The position numbers and the translations under genes were made by a program. Source: JANPPS01 sp965246835 (GTDB lineage Bacteria > Pseudomonadota > Alphaproteobacteria > Acetobacterales > Acetobacteraceae). Taken from it: a stretch of DNA of 64,000 bases. Numbering within the stretch: position 1 is the stretch's first letter; the number at the start of each line of letters is the position of its first letter. Location: assembly GCA_965246835.1 (NCBI GenBank), contig CBDFFQ010000001.1, positions 1,798,001 through 1,862,000 on the forward strand. Direction: 5' to 3'. This document shows positions 8,527 through 15,593 of this stretch, piece by piece. Under the pieces are notes generated by a model. That model was not told the origin of the DNA, did no database searches, and saw only the letters and a program-made list of their open reading frames with translations.

Positions 8527-9692
8527 ACGGGCGGGAGCACCGGGAAACGGATGCACCAGGGACCGGACCGAAGCCCACCCCGGTACCCGGCGCAGACAAG
8601 CTGTTCGACGGCGGGCCGGAGCAAGTGCTGCAAGTCGAGCGGCGCGACTACGTGGACCTGGCGCCCACAGACCGGCCCCGGCGGCAGAGCCTGCGCGGGT
8701 TCGATCCGATCTACACCGATATCGTGGACTACATCGTCCGCTGCACGCACCGCATCTGGGACGAGCGGGATGTGGGGCTGATCTACTCCCACTACACCCA
8801 CAACGCCGTCGTTTATTACACGCTGGGCGCGGTGTACAGCCGCGAGGACATCGTGCGCGACACGATCCAGCGGCTCGTGACCTTCCCCGAGCGCCGGGGC
8901 ATGGCGACGCAGGTGATCTGGCGCGGCAACGATTTGGACGGGTTCTACACCTCCCACCTGGTCACGGGCACGGGCCGGCACACGCAGGCCGGGCCGTATG
9001 GCAAGCCGACCGGCCGCTCGTTCACCACGCGGACCATCGCCGACTGCATGGTGCTCGAGAACCGGATCTACCGCGAGTGGATCGTGAGCGACAGCATGGG
9101 CCTGCTCCGCCAGTTGGGCGTGGACCCGGACCCCGTGGCCGAGGCGCAGGCCCGGGCGATGTGCGAGCGGGGCGGCGGGCCGGTGGATATCGGGGAAGCC
9201 GGCCGGATGCTGGGCCAATACCCGCCGGAAGAAGCCGACACGTCATTGGCCCATACCGAGACCGAAGCCTGGTGCCTGCGCGGGCTGCACGAGGTTTTCA
9301 ACCGGCGCATGTTCGGCCACATCAGGTCAAACTACGCGCCCAACGTGCACTGGCACGGGCCGCTGATGAAGGAGATGTATGGGCGGATGGCCGTGCTGCA
9401 TCAGGCGCTCGCTTTGGTCGGCGCCATTCCCGACTGCACCTTCATCCCGCAACACATCTGCTCGGTCCCGTGCGAGGAGGGCGGGGAGAAGGTCGCGGTG
9501 CGATGGGTGATGGAGGGCCACCACACCGGCTACGGCCTGCTCGGGCCGCCGACCGGGCACCGGCTGTTCGTCCTGGGCATGACGCACCTGCACGTTGTCG
9601 ACCACCTGATCGTTGAAGAATGGACTCTGTATGACGAGCTCGCCCTCTTGACCCAGATCAAGCTCGGAGACCTGGCCCGCACAACGGAGTGA
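8523..9692 (+). CDS. Double NTF2/SnoaL-like protein (paralogue 3 of 3)
   Basis: A 389-residue soluble protein with the two-half architecture of the genes at 11-1000 and 2144-3202. It has an extra N-terminal segment of about 50 residues (GADKLFDGGPEQVLQVERRD). First half: VIW, TSH, YGKPTGR, RTIADC, REWIVSD, LGVDP. Second half: RWVMEGHHTGYG, GPPTGH, GMTH, EEWTLYDEL. The ATG at 8523 overlaps the stop of the binding-protein gene, so it is the last gene of the transporter operon. Three diverged copies in one regulon suggest successive related steps or a hetero-oligomer. That is inference; no catalytic residue can be assigned safely. Confidence 0.82.
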   Translation: MNGREHRETDAPGTGPKPTPVPGADKLFDGGPEQVLQVERRDYVDLAPTDRPRRQSLRGFDPIYTDIVDYIVRCTHRIWDERDVGLIYSHYTHNAVVYYTLGAVYSREDIVRDTIQRLVTFPERRGMATQVIWRGNDLDGFYTSHLVTGTGRHTQAGPYGKPTGRSFTTRTIADCMVLENRIYREWIVSDSMGLLRQLGVDPDPVAEAQARAMCERGGGPVDIGEAGRMLGQYPPEEADTSLAHTETEAWCLRGLHEVFNRRMFGHIRSNYAPNVHWHGPLMKEMYGRMAVLHQALALVGAIPDCTFIPQHICSVPCEEGGEKVAVRWVMEGHHTGYGLLGPPTGHRLFVLGMTHLHVVDHLIVEEWTLYDELALLTQIKLGDLARTTE

Positions 9693-9801
9693 GGCCAGGC
9701 GTCGTGGCGGCCGCTCATCCGCGGGGGCGGCGCAAAAACCGGGATGAGGTTCGGCGCACAGATCAATCCGAACACCAAGGCCGAGGCAAATCCCTGATCG
9801 A

Positions 9802-10575
9802 TCATGCCTGCTCTTGCTGCCCGGGTTCTCTGCCGGCGCGCTGCGGCAGATACACAATCAGCCCGATCATGACCGCTGCCAGGACCGCCGAGGCGGCAAA
9901 GCGCCCAAGGGCGAGCCCGCCATTGGCCAGCGGCTTGTCGAGAAAGTCGCCGACCGTGGCACCGAGCGGCCGGGTCAGGATGAACGCAGCCCAGAACAGC
10001 ACAGTGCGCGAGACGGATGTATAGAAATACAGTGCCGCGACCATTGCCAGGGCTGCCCCGAACACAAGCGCGCCGCCGCGATACCCGAGGCCGCCTGTGT
10101 CCGCCAGGAAATCGCCGAGCGCGGTACCCAGGGTTTGCGAGAACATGATCGTCGCCCAGTAGAAAATCTCTGCTTTCGGCGTCCGGATCGTGTCGACCGA
10201 GACGGATCCAAGCGACCAATACCAGAGGCCGAGTGTGGCCAGCAGCAGCAGCGCGAGGGCCGTTGAGCCGCCGAGGTAGCCGATGCCGAGCGAGCGGTCG
10301 AAGAAGTCGGCCAATGTTGTTCCAGCCGTCGTCGTCGCGACGATGACGAACCAGTAGAGGAAGGGATGAAAACGCTTGGCGGAGACCTGTGCCACGACAG
10401 CTCCGACGAAAATGGTCGCGAAGATCGCGGTTCCGACCAGGTAGCCCAGGCCGAGCGTCATCGTGACCGCGTCACCGCCGGTTTCCCCAAGCGTGGTCGC
10501 GAGGATCTTGATGACCCAGAAAGCCAGGGTGACTTCCGGCACCTTGCTCAATGTTCGCTTCATCGTCTCGCTCAA
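9802..10575 (-). CDS. COG4705-like membrane protein with four internal repeats (copy A)
   Basis: A 257-residue inner-membrane protein with about eight hydrophobic segments. It consists of four copies of a motif of the form FW-x-x-I-x-x-TTxGxTxGD: LAFWVIKILATTLGET, FLYWFVIVATTTAGTT, IFYWATIMFSQTLGTA and VLFWAAFILTRPLGAT. The TTG start at 10575 is preferred because AAGGAGA lies 6 nt upstream; the ATG at 10563 has no such site. It is the last gene of a leftward cluster with a two-component system. A paralogue is at 14127-14915. The family is conserved but functionally uncharacterised as far as I know. The repeated polar GET/GTT/GTA/GAT-GD positions inside membrane segments suggest a channel or ion carrier (inference). 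Confidence 0.85.
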   Translation of the reverse strand: MSETMKRTLSKVPEVTLAFWVIKILATTLGETGGDAVTMTLGLGYLVGTAIFATIFVGAVVAQVSAKRFHPFLYWFVIVATTTAGTTLADFFDRSLGIGYLGGSTALALLLLATLGLWYWSLGSVSVDTIRTPKAEIFYWATIMFSQTLGTALGDFLADTGGLGYRGGALVFGAALAMVAALYFYTSVSRTVLFWAAFILTRPLGATVGDFLDKPLANGGLALGRFAASAVLAAVMIGLIVYLPQRAGREPGQQEQA

Positions 10576-10604
10576 GAGAGGTCTCCTTACTGGCCGGCAA
10601 ACAA

Positions 10605-11039
10605 TCAAAACCCGAGGCGTCGCAGACGCAGTCGTGTGCTGGTGAGCGGCTCCGCGACGTCGATCGCTGCGTCCTCGAATGCAGGGGCGCTGATCCGCAC
10701 CCTCGCGTCCCGTGAGAAGCCAATGGCTTCGGCAGGGATACCTAACAACCCGCGGCGGAGCTGTCCGTTGCCATCCTCGTCGTGATAAGCCTGGATGGCG
10801 TAACGGCCGGGCGGGATGCCCTCCATGTGGACAGTCACCCTCCCGATCTGGGCGGGTGCTGCCGCCGTGAACGGACAATGCTTTGTCGTGAACGTGGCTG
10901 GCGTGCAAACAGCCACGCGGACGTAGCCGCGATCGCTGTCTATCCCCGTCAGAACGATGTCGAGCTGGGCTGCATGGGCGGCGACCGGCAGGGCCGCAAT
11001 CGCCACGATGAGCGTCCCGCGGATTGAGGGGCACCGCAT
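10605..11039 (-). CDS. DUF2141-family exported protein
   Basis: A 144-residue protein with a signal peptide (RGTLIVAIAALPVAAHA, residues 7-23). It then has the DUF2141 pattern: VLTGIDSDRGYVRVAVC, a central PPGRYAIQAYHDEDGNG and the C-terminal IPAEAIGFSRDA. It is probably periplasmic. The ATG at 11039 overlaps the stop of the histidine kinase gene (TGATG), so the two are translationally coupled. The gene for membrane protein copy A follows after 29 nt. The biochemical role of the family is not established. Membership in the sensor operon suggests an envelope function. Confidence 0.85.
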   Translation of the reverse strand: MRCPSIRGTLIVAIAALPVAAHAAQLDIVLTGIDSDRGYVRVAVCTPATFTTKHCPFTAAAPAQIGRVTVHMEGIPPGRYAIQAYHDEDGNGQLRRGLLGIPAEAIGFSRDARVRISAPAFEDAAIDVAEPLTSTRLRLRRLGF

Positions 11040-12415
11040 CAGCGCGCACCCAAATTAGGCGGGAGGAGCAGGCTGGCTCGCAATCCAGGCTCGGCGTTCT
11101 CCAGGGCGAGGCGAGCGCCATGCAACTCTGCGACAGCCGCGACCAGGCTCAAGCCCAGCCCGTTGCCGGGCGTGGTGCGGCTACGCTCGCCGCGATAGAA
11201 CCGGTTCGCGAGGCGCGGCAGGTCCGCCTCGGTGGCGCCGGGCCCATCGTCGGCAACGGTGAAGCAGACGCCCGCTGCGTCCCGGACCAGCCTCAATCCG
11301 ATGCGAGTGCCCGCGGGTGTGTGACGCAGGGCGTTCTCGACGAGGTTGGCGGTGGCCTGCGTCAGCAGTTCCTGGTCGCCGTGGATGACGATGCCGGGCG
11401 CGACCTCGGCGATGAGCGTGTGGCCGGCTTGCTCCGCGTCGGGCCGGTACGCGTCTGCGACAGCCTCGGCGATGAGGCTGAGATCGACCTCTTGGAAGCC
11501 GGCCCGAGGCGACGCGCCTTCGACCTGGGCGATCCGCAACAGCGCCGAAAACGTCCCCAGAAGCCCTTCCGCTTCGCCGACGGCACCATCGATGGCGGCT
11601 TCGTAGTCCGCGATGGACCGGGCATGCAGGCGCGCATCCTCCAGCCGTTGATAGAGCCGAGACAGAGGCGTTCGCAGGTCATGGGCGACGTCGCTGCTGA
11701 CCTGGTGCAGGCTTTCCATGAGCCTGCCGATGCGGTCCAGCATGCGATTGAGCGTACCCGCAAGGCGGTCCAGGTCGTCACCGGTTCCGCGGACCGGCAC
11801 CCGGCGCGCCAGATCGCCGCCGATGATCGCCTCGGCCGTGCGGGAGATCACGTCCACCCGCGCCAGGAACGCCCGGCTAAGCACCACTCCGCCGCCGATG
11901 CCGAGCAGCGCGGCGAGGCCGACGGTCCACAGGAAGGCGGTGGCCACCGCCTCCTCCACTTCGGTAATCCGGCCCAGGTCGTCGCCGACGGCGAGCAGCA
12001 GGCCTCCGCCCAGGTCCGAAACGAGCGCCCGAACGTGTTCAGGGCGGCCCCCATCCTCGCGGGCCTCCGGCACGACGAAAGCCGTCCAACCCGGCTGCAC
12101 TCCCTGCATTGGAGAAACCTCCCCGGCCAGGTGCATGCCCGCCGAGTCCTGCACCAGATAGTCGAGCGCGGTAATGCCGCGTCCCCGTGCGCGCACGATG
12201 GTCAAGAGGTGGTCCAAGCCGCCGGTCCGAAATTCTGCACGCAGGAACGCAGCCTCGGCCTCGATCCGGATCGTCATCTGCTCCTCGAGAGCGGAGCGTG
12301 CCGCGAGGAACACGGCGCCGCCCAGCACGATCGCCGAGATGGCGAAAATGGCGACATAGAGCGCGGCGAAGCGAAACGTTGCCGTGCGCAGCAACCGGGG
12401 CAATCTAACCAGCAA
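11039..12415 (-). CDS. Two-component sensor histidine kinase (HAMP, HisKA, HATPase)
   Basis: A 458-residue inner-membrane sensor kinase. TM1 is about residues 16-38, a periplasmic sensor of about 115 residues follows, and TM2 is about 158-182. Then come a HAMP domain, the H-box SSDVAHDLRTPLSRL with H245, the N-box NLVENALRHTP and G-boxes VADDGPGA and GNGLGLSLV. It would autophosphorylate on H245 and pass phosphate to the response regulator encoded just upstream, which is frameshifted here. It overlaps that gene by 11 nt and the DUF2141 gene by TGATG. The stimulus is unknown; its neighbours (PepSY, DUF2141, COG4705-like proteins) point to an envelope or ion-related signal. Confidence 0.93.
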   Translation of the reverse strand: MLVRLPRLLRTATFRFAALYVAIFAISAIVLGGAVFLAARSALEEQMTIRIEAEAAFLRAEFRTGGLDHLLTIVRARGRGITALDYLVQDSAGMHLAGEVSPMQGVQPGWTAFVVPEAREDGGRPEHVRALVSDLGGGLLLAVGDDLGRITEVEEAVATAFLWTVGLAALLGIGGGVVLSRAFLARVDVISRTAEAIIGGDLARRVPVRGTGDDLDRLAGTLNRMLDRIGRLMESLHQVSSDVAHDLRTPLSRLYQRLEDARLHARSIADYEAAIDGAVGEAEGLLGTFSALLRIAQVEGASPRAGFQEVDLSLIAEAVADAYRPDAEQAGHTLIAEVAPGIVIHGDQELLTQATANLVENALRHTPAGTRIGLRLVRDAAGVCFTVADDGPGATEADLPRLANRFYRGERSRTTPGNGLGLSLVAAVAELHGARLALENAEPGLRASLLLPPNLGAR

Positions 12416-13084
12416 CGGCGAGCAACATGTAGCCGGAACCCCGGATGGTCTGGATCAGCTCGGGATCCCGTCCGCCATGCGATAGCTTGCTGCGAAGCCG
12501 GCTGACATGCGTCTCGACGATATTCGTCTTGGGATCGAAGTGGAAATCCCACACACCCTCCAGCAGCATGGTCCGCGTCACGACCCGGTCCGCGTGCCGC
12601 ACCAGGAACTCGAGCAAACGGAACTCGCGAGGCTGCAGGTCGATCCGCTCTCCCCCGCGCGTCACCGTGCGGCGCAGCAGGTCCAGCTCGAGATCCCCGA
12701 CACGGAGCGACGTGGGAACGTCCGACAGGGGCGGACGACGCGCGAGCGCATTGAGCCGGGCCAGCAACTCGGCAAAGGCGAAGGGCTTCACGAGGTAGTC
12801 GTCGCCCCCGGCCTCCAATCCCTGGACCCGGTCGCCCACCCCGCGCAACGCCGTGAGGAAGAGCACCGGCGCCTTCACCCCGGCGGCACGCAGGGTTCGG
12901 ACCAGGCCCAGCCCGTCGATGCCTGGCAGCATGCGGTCCACCACGAGACATGCGCGCCGGCTACGGCCATGAGCAGGCCGTCCTGGCCGTCCACCACGTG
13001 GTCCGCGACGTGGCCGTGCTCGTGCAGGCCCCGTACGATGTAGGCGGCAGTTTCGGCGTCATCCTCGATGAGCAGTATCTTCAC
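12405..13084 (-). pseudogene. OmpR/PhoB-family response regulator broken by a frameshift
   Basis: Residues 1-45 start normally (MKILLIEDDAETAAYI) and then run out of frame. The rest (VDRMLPGIDGLGLV, LTALRGVGDRVQGLEAGGDDYLVKPF, then a winged helix ending SRLRSKL...IRGSGYML) continues in another frame from about 12944. Restoring one base between 12948 and 12949 (CATGTCTC to CATGATCTC) reads H-D-L-V-V-D-R-M-L-P and rejoins the two parts as a protein of about 226 residues. OmpR proteins usually have one more residue before the phospho-acceptor Asp, so four bases may be missing. Receiver and DNA-binding parts are otherwise intact, so this is either a recent mutation or a sequencing error. It overlaps the kinase gene by 11 nt. 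Confidence 0.85.
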
Positions 13085-13113
13085 GGCGCTGCTACTGCTC
13101 CTCCCGCGCGGAT

Positions 13114-13148
13114 TGAGAAAAACGGGCGCCGCTTGCGAGGCGACGCCC
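13114..13148 (-). terminator. Rho-independent terminator between PepSY gene and response regulator
   Basis: On the minus strand a 9-bp stem GGGCGTCGC/GCGGCGCCC (one G-U pair) with a 7-nt loop is followed by GTTTTTCTC. It lies 12 nt after the stop of the PepSY gene and about 30 nt before the response-regulator start. It probably ends or attenuates the upstream transcript and separates it from the two-component genes. Confidence 0.72.
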
Positions 13149-13159
13149 GACCATGGGCC

Positions 13160-13501
13160 TCAGTTGGTGTCGTCGTCGTCCTGACCACCGTCGCGTGTGG
13201 CCGTCACCTGGCCGGTCTGGCCATCGACCAGGACGGTCTTTACGCCCTGGGGGCCGGCTACCTCGACCGCGATGCGGGTTGCTCCGCGGTCCTGCGACAC
13301 GTCTGCGCCCACGGCACGGCCGCCGATCTGCTGCTCGGCCGTCGCGATCGCCTGCGTCAAGGTGATCTTCAAGGTGGCGAGGGCGGCCGCGTCACGCTTG
13401 TCCTGGGTCCCGTCCCGGCTCTCGGCGTTGGCGGCGCCAGCCACAACGCCTGCAGCAAGCAATGCCATCATGGTAAGAGGAACGATGCGTCTGCTTTTCA
13501 T
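13160..13501 (-). CDS. PepSY-domain exported protein
   Basis: A 113-residue protein with a signal peptide (PLTMMALLAAGVVAGAANA, residues 8-26). A single PepSY-like domain follows (TLKITLTQAIATAEQQIGG, then RIAVEVAGPQGVKTVLVDGQTGQV) and an acidic tail QDDDD. PepSY domains are thought to inhibit proteases or bind ligands in the periplasm or envelope. Such small PepSY proteins often lie next to two-component systems and respond to them, as here. Downstream is a strong hairpin terminator at 13114-13148. Whether it belongs to the same regulon as the kinase cannot be read directly. Confidence 0.85.
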   Translation of the reverse strand: MKSRRIVPLTMMALLAAGVVAGAANAESRDGTQDKRDAAALATLKITLTQAIATAEQQIGGRAVGADVSQDRGATRIAVEVAGPQGVKTVLVDGQTGQVTATRDGGQDDDDTN

Positions 13502-13654
13502 GGTCTGATATCCTCGGCCCGACCTCGCGGCGGCGGAATGCCGTTCGCTGAGCCTACAACTAGGGTCGGGCGCATTGGCTGGTCGGGGACGGGGCCATAC
13601 GGTTTGCCAACCAACCCGGGTCGCAAACCTGGATGCGCTACCGCGTTTCAGCCT

Positions 13655-14068
13655 TTATCCGGTTGTGCCGTCCATAGCCGCAAGCACGTCGGTCAGGGAC
13701 TGCTTGCATGCGGCCGGGTCGGGCGAATTCGCACGCAAGGCCGTCAGAGCGCGATCGATCGCCTTGTCAACGACACGCCACTCCGCGGCCGACCGGGGCT
13801 TCAGCGACGGTTCCGCCTCGTCCCACGAAACCTCAAGGTCTTTAATCCGGCTCTTCGCGCCCCCAAGGTCACCCTTACCCACCAGCGCGGCGACATCGAC
13901 GACAATGGCCCGGTAGGACGATAGGTCTCCCAACTTCGCCGGGCTGGCCGCAACGGCTGGCGCGATGACCGCAAAAGAAGGCGCAAGGATCGCGGCACCG
14001 AACGACGCGAAACCGAAAACGGCAACCCTCATCAGGGTCGGAGCGAGCTTGAGCTTGGTCATCATCAT
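13655..14068 (-). CDS. Exported hypothetical protein
   Basis: A 137-residue protein with a long hydrophobic N-terminus and probable signal peptide cleavage near AVAASPA (residue 40). The mature part of about 95 residues is mostly helical and charged (VDVAALVGKGDLGGAKSRIKD, EVSWDEAE, VVDKAIDRALTALRA), with one Cys in PAACKQSL. I do not recognise a named family. Starts at the first or third codon (MMMTKLK) are both possible. It lies 58 nt downstream of the second COG4705-like membrane gene in the same orientation, with about 150 nt before the PepSY gene. A periplasmic role with its neighbours is inferred. Confidence 0.7.
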   Translation of the reverse strand: MMMTKLKLAPTLMRVAVFGFASFGAAILAPSFAVIAPAVAASPAKLGDLSSYRAIVVDVAALVGKGDLGGAKSRIKDLEVSWDEAEPSLKPRSAAEWRVVDKAIDRALTALRANSPDPAACKQSLTDVLAAMDGTTG

Positions 14069-14126
14069 TTCCCTCTCTGTTGCTTGTGATCTGGTGGTAA
14101 CTTCTCGCCCCGTCGGCCGGACGGAC

Positions 14127-14915
14127 CTATGCCTTACCCGTCACTGGCCGCTCGCCTGGTCCATCCGGGCGGACGCTGACAAGGATCACAAGGGCCACGA
14201 TGACACTCAGGAAGACGAGGCTGGTGTTGATCGTGCCCAGCCCAAAGCCGCCGTTCGGCCGTGACTGCGACAGCAGGTCACCAAGAGAGGCACCCAGCGG
14301 TCGGGTGAGAATGTAGGCAAGCCAGAAGGTGAGTACCGCGTTGGCGCCAAGATAGTATGCGGCTGCAATGGCTGCGATCAGGCCGCCGAACGCAAAGACA
14401 CCGACGGTGAAACCCAAACTCAGCGCCTCGGTCGCAAGGTCGCCGGCGGCGGTGCCAAGGGCAAAGGTGAACAGGATCGCGGCCCAGTAGAACAGTTCGC
14501 GCCGCGTGGTCGTGATCGTGTGGATCGAGAGCGTGCGTTCGCTGGCGTACCAGGTTGCGAAGGTCACGGCCAACAGCAGGGCGAAGACAGCCGTGCTGAT
14601 ATAGAGGCTGATCTCCAGCCGGTCGGTGAGGGCATCGGTGATCTGGGTGCCCACCACGCTGACGAGCACGACCGTGAGCCAATAGATCCAGGGCACGTAT
14701 CGACGCGCCCGCAGTTGCACGAGCAGCGCGCCGAGCAGGAGTGCCGCCATGATCCCGCCTGTGATGGCCGTGCCAAGACCCACGTGCACGGCCAGGTAGT
14801 CGGCCCCGGTTTCGCCGACCGTCGTCGCCATGATCTTGATGACCCAGAACGCGAGCGTGACCTGTGGGACTTTGTTCAGCATTTTATCGGTCAGTAGAGG
14901 GGCGGAAATCGCCAT
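14127..14915 (-). CDS. COG4705-like membrane protein with four internal repeats (copy B)
   Basis: A 262-residue paralogue of the protein at 9802-10575. Shared pieces include VPQVTLAFWVIKIMATT, GETGADYL, RELFYWAAILFTFALGTA and ILTRPLGASLGDLL. Four FW/YW-centred repeats make about eight membrane segments. The ATG at 14915 has AAGGA 8 nt upstream. It is the first gene of the leftward cluster ending at copy A. Two copies flank the sensor system. Function unknown; a paired or hetero-oligomeric membrane complex is possible. Confidence 0.87.
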   Translation of the reverse strand: MAISAPLLTDKMLNKVPQVTLAFWVIKIMATTVGETGADYLAVHVGLGTAITGGIMAALLLGALLVQLRARRYVPWIYWLTVVLVSVVGTQITDALTDRLEISLYISTAVFALLLAVTFATWYASERTLSIHTITTTRRELFYWAAILFTFALGTAAGDLATEALSLGFTVGVFAFGGLIAAIAAAYYLGANAVLTFWLAYILTRPLGASLGDLLSQSRPNGGFGLGTINTSLVFLSVIVALVILVSVRPDGPGERPVTGKA

Positions 14916-15043
14916 GGCTCTCGTCCTTGATCGTTGGATGCCCGCGGCGGGGGAAATGTGCGATACCACCATGGGCCAGGCTACGTTGGGGCGGTTTGGA
15001 CCAAGCATTGAGAAATCCCAACCTTGCGGCCGGGTGCCCGCGT

Positions 15044-15343
15044 CAACATTGGGCCGTACTCCGGCCCGGCGGCTACGCTCTCCTTTCGGTGCCGCAAAAT
15101 CATTCAGTCGAACAAACAGACGAGGATCTAACCGTCACGGACCCGATGCTAAAGTTCTGGCGTTTCGGCGGCTACGACCACTGCCGCTTGTACGGCCGTG
15201 ACTTTCCAATCCGATTGGCTGAATTGGGGCTGGAAGTGTCCGCCTATCGCCGCCCGCCGAAGGACCAGCTTCGGTATTCGCTTTTGCGGGATGAGGTAGT
15301 CTACGTCGCGCGCCGTTCCGTCACACCGGTCCGACGCTCTTGA
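15044..15343 (+). pseudogene. C-terminal remnant of a class I SAM-dependent methyltransferase
   Basis: From about 15050 the frame reads WAVLRPGGYALLSVP, then TVTDPMLKFWRFGGYDHCRLYG, RDFPIRLAELG and YSLLRDEVVYVARR. This matches the C-terminal third of class I methyltransferases of the type LKPGG...P...D.E.R...FG..DH.R.YG.DF..RL...G. The SAM-binding glycine-rich region and everything N-terminal are missing. The sequence just upstream in this frame has no family resemblance, and no start with a ribosome site precedes it. It is therefore a decayed fragment, probably left by a deletion, lying between the membrane-protein cluster and an orphan binding protein. Confidence 0.7.
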
Positions 15344-15593
15344 AAGCCGGCTGGGCGCGGCAAAAACTTGCATCGAGCGGCCAGCACAGGAAAAACCGAA
15401 CAGTTTACGAGGACGCCAACACCCCGGATTTGTTCCGAGTTGTCTGGTCGGGGACCGAGCTGGCTGTCTGGCGCGCCTCAACCCACCCCTGGCCAGCCGC
15501 GGCACGCTTGGCTGGGCAGCCGATCGCTGCAACCGGCTTGACCCCACGCGGCATTGCGCTTGCATGGCCCGGGCATCGTTCCGGGAGTTCCGC

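Noticed and set aside
11024..12505. A 493-codon plus-strand frame opposite the histidine kinase.
   Set aside because: It shows no family motif and is the complement of a kinase with complete H, N and G boxes.
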